From NCBI RefSeq assembly GCF_000440115.1, contig NZ_ALMY01000065.1, positions 1 through 64,000 on the forward strand: a stretch of DNA of 64,000 bases. Direction: 5' to 3'. Both the position numbers and the translations under genes were made by a program. This document shows, piece by piece, positions 58,483-64,000 of this stretch. This DNA is from Streptococcus suis YS56 (lineage in GTDB: Bacteria > Bacillota > Bacilli > Lactobacillales > Streptococcaceae). Numbering within the stretch: position 1 is the first letter of the stretch; each line of letters starts with the position of its first letter. Below the pieces are notes generated by a model that saw only the letters and a program-made list of their open reading frames with translations, did not search any database and had not been told where the DNA came from.

Positions 58483-59295
58483 TTATTTTTTAAATTTTTG
58501 AACAACATTCACCAGTAAGAAAATACTAATGAAAATCAAGGTAATACTTGCACTCGCCGGGGTTTCTGCATAGTAAGAAGTCAACAAGCCCATGACCATT
58601 CCAAAAAAGCCAATGCCCATCCCAGTAAAGATAACAGCTTTAAAACTCTTACCAAGTCGCAATGCAATAGAAGCAGGCAAAACCATAATTGTTGAAACCA
58701 GCAAAGCACCTGCCGCAGGAATCATTAGGGCTATAGCAACACCAGTCACCACATTGAAGGCAATAGACATAGCTCGCACAGGCAACCCATCTACAAATGC
58801 CGTATCCTCATCAAAAGTAAGAATATACATCGGACGTAAAAACAGCAATGTCAGCACAATGACAATCACAGCAATCGTAAACAAAGCAATTACCTGCTCC
58901 TGACTAATCGTCACAATCGAGCCAAACAGATATTGTTCCAGGCTAAGCCCTGATTTCCCACCAGATTTATTCATGACAATAAGCGAAATAGCCAAACCAG
59001 TCGACATGAGGATAGCCGTCCCAATTTCCATAAAATTCTTGTAAATTGTCCGCAAATACTCTAAAAATACAGCTGCCACAATAACGACAAGAACAGTCGA
59101 AAGCGTTGGTGAAATCCCCAATACCAAACCAAATGCAACCCCCGCCAACGAAACATGACTAAGAGTATCCGACATCAAACTCTGTCGTCTGAGTATCAAA
59201 AAGACCCCCAAAATAGGCGAGAACAGACTCATCGCAATGATTGCCAGGAAAGCACGTTGCATAAAATCATAATGAAATACAGATAGATCAAACAT
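58483..59295 (-). CDS. adcB: Zinc ABC transporter permease AdcB
   Basis: The 270-residue permease has about eight membrane helices and the ABC-3 signature ([20 protein letters not shown]). ATG at 59295 ([20 protein letters not shown]) overlaps the adcC stop; the longer frame is in adcC. It forms the membrane channel of the Adc zinc importer. Confidence 0.95.
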   Translation of the reverse strand: MFDLSVFHYDFMQRAFLAIIAMSLFSPILGVFLILRRQSLMSDTLSHVSLAGVAFGLVLGISPTLSTVLVVIVAAVFLEYLRTIYKNFMEIGTAILMSTGLAISLIVMNKSGGKSGLSLEQYLFGSIVTISQEQVIALFTIAVIVIVLTLLFLRPMYILTFDEDTAFVDGLPVRAMSIAFNVVTGVAIALMIPAAGALLVSTIMVLPASIALRLGKSFKAVIFTGMGIGFFGMVMGLLTSYYAETPASASITLIFISIFLLVNVVQKFKK

Positions 59296-59992
59296 CGGCA
59301 ACCTCCTCATCCGCTTCATGAACATTGAAACAACGCCAAGGAGACTGCTGATCACGAACCAAGTGAATGTTTCGATCAGCATACCTATTCAGCTCATCAG
59401 GATCATGAGTTATCATCAGAACCGACTTTCCATGCTTCTTAGCCGAATGATGCATGAGCTGGTAAAAAGCATCCTTGGTCCCTGCATCCATCCCTGTTGT
59501 CGGTTCATCCAGAATAAAAATATCTGGATCAGAGGCAAACATACGCGCAATGACAGCACGTTGCTTCTGCCCACCACTCAAGGCACCTAAGCGCTTATCC
59601 CGATGTTCCCACATTCCAACTGATTCCAAACTAATCCGAACATGTTCCTCATCATGGGCTGTCAAACGACGAAACCAACCTTGTCGAGGATAACGCCCTG
59701 ATTTTACAAATTCGTAAACCGTGCTCGGAAAACCAGCATTAAAACTTGCAATTTGCTGAGGTAAATAGGCCATTCTTAACTTCTTACCTTTTATACTCTT
59801 CTCAGCAATAGAAACCCTCCCTTGTTTGGGCTTCAATATCCCCAAAGTCGCCTTAATGAGGGTTGTCTTGGCTGCGCCATTCTCACCAGTCAAAGTCACA
59901 AATTCCCCACTATCAAGATAATAATGAATATGTTCTAAAACCGGTTCTTTGTCGTAGTAAAACGACAAGTCTTCCACAGTAATATATCTCAT
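59288..59992 (-). CDS. adcC: Zinc ABC transporter ATPase AdcC
   Basis: The 234-residue ATPase has Walker [18 protein letters not shown] (Ala in place of a Gly, as recalled for other streptococcal AdcC), signature [14 protein letters not shown] and Walker [14 protein letters not shown]. It starts immediately after adcR and overlaps adcB. Confidence 0.97.
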   Translation of the reverse strand: MRYITVEDLSFYYDKEPVLEHIHYYLDSGEFVTLTGENGAAKTTLIKATLGILKPKQGRVSIAEKSIKGKKLRMAYLPQQIASFNAGFPSTVYEFVKSGRYPRQGWFRRLTAHDEEHVRISLESVGMWEHRDKRLGALSGGQKQRAVIARMFASDPDIFILDEPTTGMDAGTKDAFYQLMHHSAKKHGKSVLMITHDPDELNRYADRNIHLVRDQQSPWRCFNVHEADEEVADV

Positions 59993-60442
59993 TTATTTTC
60001 TAATCTTCTCCACTAACTCACTTAAGAATCGAGCAATTGACTCCTGCTCTTCGAGACTATAATTTTCCAAAAGCTCTTCATAAGCTTCCAAGGTATGCGC
60101 GTGATGATGAGCATGCTCTGCAGCAATAGGCTTAGCAGCCTCAGTCAAACTAAAGCGAACAATACGAGCATCCTTATCATCTCTAACCGCCACCAATAAC
60201 CCCTGAGCAACTAATGACTTTGTAGCCTTCGTGATCGCAGCCTGACTGACATTCAACTCCTTAGCAATCTCAGTATTAGTATATGCAGCCTTTTCAATAA
60301 GCATCAAAATATGCTCCTGCGTATTCGTCAACTTCACCGTGCTTTGACAAGAACCAACCAAAATCTCCAATTGATTCTCTGAACTCAACACAATCTCATG
60401 CAGGTACTTCTCAATTTCTAATGCAATACGATTCATAGGCAT
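59993..60442 (-). CDS. adcR: Zinc-dependent repressor AdcR (MarR family)
   Basis: The 149-residue MarR protein has a winged HTH (TNTEIAKELNVSQAAITKATKSLVAQGLLV) and the His-rich zinc site EHAHHHAHTLEAYEE. With Zn2+ it represses adcRCBA and other zinc genes. Two close ATGs (60442 and 60436) are possible starts. Confidence 0.95.
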   Translation of the reverse strand: MPMNRIALEIEKYLHEIVLSSENQLEILVGSCQSTVKLTNTQEHILMLIEKAAYTNTEIAKELNVSQAAITKATKSLVAQGLLVAVRDDKDARIVRFSLTEAAKPIAAEHAHHHAHTLEAYEELLENYSLEEQESIARFLSELVEKIRK

Positions 60443-60458
60443 CCCCTTAACCTTTTAA

Positions 60459-60470
60459 TTAACTTGTTAA
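60459..60470 (-). promoter_or_regulatory. AdcR operator
   Basis: TTAACAAGTTAA matches the AdcR consensus TTAACNNGTTAA and lies 17 bases upstream of adcR, so the regulon gene set is autoregulated by zinc. Confidence 0.88.
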
Positions 60471-60524
60471 GTATACCACATAGAAAATAAAAAAACAAGG
60501 AAAATTTACTGAAAAAGAGTAGAT

Positions 60525-62096
60525 CTATCCGTCTAAAAATTGAAGGCTATGAGCACGTCCAAATCCACCAGGTGTTACACTTGTAACAAAAGCTCCGCTA
60601 AATTTTGTTGTCGATGAACTACTAGATGATGAAATAGAACGAGTCCAATATTCATTCGTAATATGGGCGTAATTCTGGTTGTAATCGCCTGCCCATGTAT
60701 TGATTGACATGCTGAAAATGTTCCGATATAACTGAGTCATGGTGGTAGTTTTAGTGGAGATGAATGCAATCCCCTCCGAGTTGTAACTTACATTATTATT
60801 GCCATCATTTTTTAATGCTGTATAGCTGTGATCACCAGTATTATCATTTTCAGCTGTATAATTTTTGGCAATTTGCATAGCAGCTTGTACAGCATCTTTT
60901 GTGACAATCACATCTTCGTTGTTTGAACCCCAAATTTGCTTACGCACAGCATTTTCAATATAAACATAGTATTGAGATAATGCTGTTACTTGCTCTTCTG
61001 TTAAGTTTGAAGGGTCAACAATGGTTGTATCAATTGGAGTTACCATTGTTTTAGTATAGCCAACCATATCGGTTGTATACCATGTATTGACTGCATTAAA
61101 CAAGGCATCTTTATTGCTTTGAGACTCATCCTTCGCAAATGCCTTATAAGCATCAATAACATCTTGTGACAGTTTTGGTGTTGTTAAGTTATCAAAAGCT
61201 GCGATGTTAGCTGTCAACTCTGCCACTTTGTTGTTGGTAGCTGTTTTTGCGTCTGCTTTAGTTTTCGCATCAGCCTGTGCTTGTGCAAGAGCTCCAGTTG
61301 TTTGCTTAGCAGTCGCTTGTTGTTGCGCTTGTGTTTCAGTATGGCTTGCAATGTCGCTGGCCTTTTTAGCATCTGCGGCTTGGGCTGTTGCAAGGTCGCT
61401 TTGTGCCTTGGTTTCGGCTGCTTTAGCAACTTCAAGGTCACTTGCAGCAGCGTCACATTCTGCGATAATTGTCTCTTTACCTGTGCCATCTAGAACTGCT
61501 TGTGCATTATCCACAGCTGTTTGAGCATTATCCACAACAGTCTCTTGAGCGTCAATGGCCACTTTGTCACTATTTACTTTAGCTTGTGCATCATCGGCTT
61601 TTGCTTGTGCTTCAGCTGTGTTTTCGGCGGCTTTAGTAGCCTTGCTTTCAGCTTCTGAAATAGCTGTTTGCGTATCAGCCACCCTTGTTTCAGCTTTCGC
61701 AATGTTCTCATCCCTTGCTTCGGCCTTGTTTGTTTCAGCCTCTGCAACCACTTCATTGGCCCTTTTAACCACGTTTGCGGCATTTTCTTCGGCAACACTC
61801 GCATCCACCACCACAGCAGTCTGATCAGTTACAGCCTGGCCAGCAGCAGTCTTAATAGTAGCCGCCTGATTAACCGTTGCTTCAGTCGGTGTTTCTGTTA
61901 CAACAGCAGTACCATTGGTCACGATAACACCTGATACCGTCTCAATACCTACACTAGCTGTCAGAGACACCTCAGGGCTCTCTACAGGGCTTGTAGGGGT
62001 ATTTACAGCTTCTTCAGCATGCACACCATTTGCAATTACAAATGAGCTAAGAGTCGCTACTCCAATAGCTGTGCTCTTTATCAGTTTCTTGCCCAT
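60525..62096 (-). CDS. Secreted coiled-coil protein with SEC10/PgrA surface-exclusion domain, no wall anchor
   Basis: The 523-residue protein has a signal peptide (MGKKLIKSTAIGVATLSSFVIANGVHA), an Ala/Glu/Lys/Gln-rich coiled coil (about residues 110-290) and a C-terminal part (DMVGYTKTMVTPIDTTIVDPSNLTEEQVTALSQYYVYIENAVR...) that fits the SEC10/PgrA surface-exclusion family. It ends GGFGRAHSLQFLDG with no LPXTG, TM segment or spacer, so it is either truncated or released. ATG at 62096 has AAGGAG upstream. The family is linked to conjugative elements. A tRNA fragment lies about 450 bases upstream. Confidence 0.75.
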   Translation of the reverse strand: MGKKLIKSTAIGVATLSSFVIANGVHAEEAVNTPTSPVESPEVSLTASVGIETVSGVIVTNGTAVVTETPTEATVNQAATIKTAAGQAVTDQTAVVVDASVAEENAANVVKRANEVVAEAETNKAEARDENIAKAETRVADTQTAISEAESKATKAAENTAEAQAKADDAQAKVNSDKVAIDAQETVVDNAQTAVDNAQAVLDGTGKETIIAECDAAASDLEVAKAAETKAQSDLATAQAADAKKASDIASHTETQAQQQATAKQTTGALAQAQADAKTKADAKTATNNKVAELTANIAAFDNLTTPKLSQDVIDAYKAFAKDESQSNKDALFNAVNTWYTTDMVGYTKTMVTPIDTTIVDPSNLTEEQVTALSQYYVYIENAVRKQIWGSNNEDVIVTKDAVQAAMQIAKNYTAENDNTGDHSYTALKNDGNNNVSYNSEGIAFISTKTTTMTQLYRNIFSMSINTWAGDYNQNYAHITNEYWTRSISSSSSSSTTKFSGAFVTSVTPGGFGRAHSLQFLDG

Positions 62097-62149
62097 CAAT
62101 TGAATCTCCTTTTTTAGCAATTAGGAAAGGCTTGGCTGTAAAGTCAAGT

Positions 62150-62182
62150 CTTGTTATACTAATATAACAAGCAATTTGTCAA
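62150..62182 (-). promoter_or_regulatory. Promoter with palindromic operator for the SEC10-type gene
   Basis: TTGACA (62177-62182) and TATAAC (62153-62158) are 18 bases apart. CTTGTTATA-CTAA-TATAACAAG (62150-62171) is a perfect palindrome that covers the spacer and -10, well suited for a repressor. The regulator is not identified. Confidence 0.65.
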
Positions 62183-62534
62183 GTATTTTGTGTAATATTT
62201 TCATTTTTTTGTCAAAAAAAGATCTAAAATTTTTACATACTTTTCCAAGTCAACAAGAGATAAGAAGAACAGCCCCATGAAAGCTTGTCATCAGCCCAAA
62301 GGAAAACTGAAAGCATTATTTTCCATGCCCAAATTAATCAACACCTTAAATACAGGAAACAACTGTAGCAATTTTCAGAAGCCCACCTTCCCATTATCAA
62401 CATAATAAAGTAGAAGTACTATAGCAAATCTAACATTACTACAATATCAGAAAAAATTTGAGCCTAAAACCACCCTACCCACCAGACAAAGCAAAAAAAG
62501 AAACGCTGATAAAACAACGTTTCTTCATAAACTA

Positions 62535-62586
62535 TACCGGCGGCCGGGGTCGAACCGGCACGTCCTTGCGGACACTGGATTTTGAG
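62535..62586 (-). tRNA. 3' fragment of a tRNA-Leu gene (integration scar)
   Basis: The minus strand has the anticodon-side, variable-arm (GTGTCCGCAAGGACGT), T-arm (GCCGGTTCGACCCCGGC) and acceptor-stem end of a class II tRNA-Leu, but the 5' half is missing; sequence beyond TCAAAATC is unrelated. It is a fragment of about 52 bases and cannot give a functional tRNA. Such 3' fragments are attachment-site duplications of tRNA-targeting integrases. The 590-base gap around it (62097-62689) has no gene. Confidence 0.85.
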
Positions 62587-62689
62587 TTTGGCACTCGAAG
62601 TTTTAATAGGATGAAAACCGATAAAATCGGCATTATAAGTAACTACTTCTATCAAAAAAATGGTAGATTTTTTTATTTTTAGTAACTTT

Positions 62690-62968
62690 TTAGGATTTAC
62701 TTTTCTTCAATTTATCCATTATTTCCTTACTCAACTGATTAAGTTCCTCGTCTGTTCCAAGTTCTTCTCCAAACAGCTTACTGAAAGTAAAAGATTTATA
62801 AACTTTATCACGACTTTCCTCAGTACCATCATCAAGTAATTTCAGATAATATTTAAAATCTCTAACTGCTCTTTGCTTTACTGTCTCAAAATCTTCATCT
62901 TCAGTAACTGAATAATTAACAGGTCTCCATTCCTCAACCCATTGGATTACATCATCCCAATATCCCAT
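62690..62968 (-). CDS. Hypothetical protein, 92 aa
   Basis: A small acidic, soluble protein (MGYWDDVIQWVEEWRPVNYSVTEDEDFETVKQRAV...). I do not recognise a family. It lies 6 bases after the 168-aa gene on the same strand and is probably co-transcribed with it. AT-rich composition differs from the core genes, in line with transfer. No membrane segment or catalytic motif is visible. Confidence 0.65.
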   Translation of the reverse strand: MGYWDDVIQWVEEWRPVNYSVTEDEDFETVKQRAVRDFKYYLKLLDDGTEESRDKVYKSFTFSKLFGEELGTDEELNQLSKEIMDKLKKSKS

Positions 62969-62974
62969 TTTGTC

Positions 62975-63481
62975 TCACTTTCCAATTATTATTTTACTAT
63001 GTGTTGAAAACGAAAATTCTTCCAACGGACTATAGATACCCTGTATTTCCACTATCTTATTTTTATATCCTTCAAATATCTCTTCAATCTGCTGATTAGT
63101 ATAATCATAATTAGGTTTATAGGCGGTATTTGCTATCGAGTTCATTGTTCCAAACACTTTACTAACTCTTGATTCAGCAATTGTTCTAAAATTATCGTTT
63201 TTTTCATTTTCCAATTTTGGAGATGAAAAATGAAACGAAGCAGATAAATTACGTTTTTTTTCATAAAATTCTGTTCTTGAGTTTGAATATTCTACAAAAA
63301 ACCTTTTTATTTCATTTCCTTTATCTAATAATTTGAAAAACAACTCATTAACTTCCTCATCACTATACTCATAATATCTTGTATTTGATAAATTTCCTAT
63401 TAGCGACAATGTTTTATAAACTTGTGTCATTCTTCTTTCTACTACAATAACAAAATTATTTGCTTTATCTACTGTTGTCAT
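62975..63481 (-). CDS. Hypothetical protein with two 45-residue repeats, 168 aa
   Basis: Two related segments are visible: ERRMTQVYKTLSLIGNLSN...YEYSDEEVNELFFKLLDKGNEI (residues ~14-58) and ESRVSKVFGTMNSIANTA...YDYTNQQIEEIFEGYKNKIVEI (residues ~103-147). The linker is basic. Such 'R-V-x3-L-x3-NL...Y-x-Y-T/S' repeats are known in phage and integrative-element proteins of unknown function. Pairs with the 92-aa gene; both lie next to a tRNA scar. Confidence 0.65.
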   Translation of the reverse strand: MTTVDKANNFVIVVERRMTQVYKTLSLIGNLSNTRYYEYSDEEVNELFFKLLDKGNEIKRFFVEYSNSRTEFYEKKRNLSASFHFSSPKLENEKNDNFRTIAESRVSKVFGTMNSIANTAYKPNYDYTNQQIEEIFEGYKNKIVEIQGIYSPLEEFSFSTHSKIIIGK

Positions 63482-63569
63482 GTTAGTCCTCCAATTAACT
63501 ATTATAACACGGTCAATCTTTTTTGTCTAAAATTATGAAATAAACGGTTTAATGGCGACTATTTTCCGC

Positions 63570-63598
63570 TTGACAATAAATGTATGTAGTGATATTAT
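63570..63598 (+). promoter_or_regulatory. Strong promoter of the right-edge gene
   Basis: TTGACA (63570-63575) and TATTAT (63593-63598) with a 17-base spacer. It gives a leader of about 140 bases before the gene at 63743. Confidence 0.85.
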
Positions 63599-63650
63599 AC
63601 AAAGTGTAAATAAAAATTACAGAGACTGTATAGAAAGGAAAGTTTGTCAC

Positions 63651-63683
63651 ATGAGTGCTACTCGGGCTTCACCGATAAAATAA
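63651..63683 (+). CDS. Possible leader peptide, 10 aa
   Basis: MSATRASPIK encoded between a strong promoter and the gene at 63743, with AAAGGA 10 bases upstream of the ATG. It may be a regulatory leader ORF; no attenuator stem is obvious after it. Confidence 0.3.
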   Translation: MSATRASPIK

Positions 63684-63742
63684 AAGTCGTCCCAAACCGT
63701 GGAAAAATACCACATGAATACATAGAGAAAAGGAAATAAATT

Positions 63743-64000
63743 ATGTTCCAAACACTAATCGAATTCATCTATTCCGCAACAGATGAACAATTCAAAGCTT
63801 TTCAAACAAAAGCTAATGCATTGACAGGAAATGTCACAATCTCCCACAATGTGGCACCTATTACAGATGCCTTGAAAAATCGTTTTGGTCTTAAGACTAT
63901 CCAATCTGCTTTTGCACGCAAGCTTGCATATGCCTCTGTTCGTCATCATTACAAAGATGGCACTACCATGATGGAGGATATTTTAGATGGTAAAACACGT
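63743..64000 (+). CDS. Unknown protein, N-terminal part (runs off right edge)
   Basis: The frame is open for 86 codons to the end (MFQTLIEFIYSATDEQFKAF...RKLAYASVRHHYKDG). AAAGGA lies 9 bases before the ATG. I do not recognise the family from this part. It is divergent from the two hypothetical genes and has its own promoter. The C-terminal remainder is outside the window. Confidence 0.7.
   Translation, partial: MFQTLIEFIYSATDEQFKAFQTKANALTGNVTISHNVAPITDALKNRFGLKTIQSAFARKLAYASVRHHYKDGTTMMEDILDGKTR

Noticed and set aside
59475..59693. Altered Walker A in adcC as a sign of decay
   Set aside because: GENGAAKTT is, as far as I recall, the usual form in streptococcal AdcC and the rest of the ATPase is intact.
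62535..62586. Functional tRNA-Leu gene
   Set aside because: Only the 3' part is present; the D-arm, 5' acceptor strand and 5' anticodon stem are absent.

Overview
The window looks like chromosomal DNA of a low-GC Firmicute of the genus Streptococcus, most likely Streptococcus suis or a close relative. The evidence is gene content and order: a comG (comY) pilus operon followed by a methyltransferase and ackA, rpoB-rpoC beside DUF1033, adcRCBA, glnR-glnA, rpoY-rnjA, competence cin-boxes of the ComX (SigX) type, a CIRCE-controlled groESL, and a YSIRK-type surface adhesin. This is inference from families; no database was searched.

Layout. 1-6.7 kb is accessory: the 5' part of a large surface adhesin (its C-terminus lies off the left edge), a leader RNA with a terminator in front of it, a degenerate minisatellite, and an Rpn-family nuclease gene trailed by partial copies of its own 3' end. 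6.8-8.9 kb holds tsaB-rimI-tsaD. 9.0-13.5 kb is a compact peptide-natural-product island (Rgg regulator, SHP-like peptide, radical SAM/SPASM enzyme, 29-residue precursor, ABC exporter, small membrane protein) set between core genes. 13.6-29 kb is core: rpoY-rnjA, glnR-glnA, pgk, gap, fusA-rpsG-rpsL, groESL and ssbB, separated by unusual hairpin-rich repeat blocks. 29-43 kb carries housekeeping genes, the folate pair folC-folT with a THF riboswitch, ackA, and the comG operon. 43-51 kb is rpoC-rpoB; 51-56 kb pbp1b, tyrS, a TMEM175 channel and a HIT protein; 56-60.5 kb metal homeostasis (copYZ and adcRCBA). 60.5-64 kb is accessory again: a secreted SEC10/PgrA-type coiled-coil protein, a 3' fragment of a tRNA-Leu gene (a typical integration scar), two unrecognised small proteins and the start of another unknown gene.

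How it works together. Competence is represented twice: ssbB and comGA both have an eight-base cin-box about 20 bases before their start codons, so the DNA-binding protein and the uptake pilus should be co-induced. Nitrogen control (GlnR box before glnR-glnA), zinc control (AdcR box before adcRCBA), copper control (cop box before copYZ), heat shock (CIRCE) and folate control (riboswitch before folT) are all readable from operators. The peptide island shows a 20-bp perfect inverted repeat placed symmetrically between two divergent -10 elements, one for the SHP-like pheromone gene and one for the maturase operon, which suggests a quorum-sensing autoinduction loop. The Rpn locus has an in-frame internal ATG with a strong Shine-Dalgarno sequence and a separate downstream copy of the same C-terminal ORF, an arrangement that recalls the intragenic Rpn antitoxins described in E. 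coli. Repeat elements have shaped several loci: one splits a small membrane-protein gene, one supplies the stop codon of comGG, and tandem copies multiply the glnA terminator.
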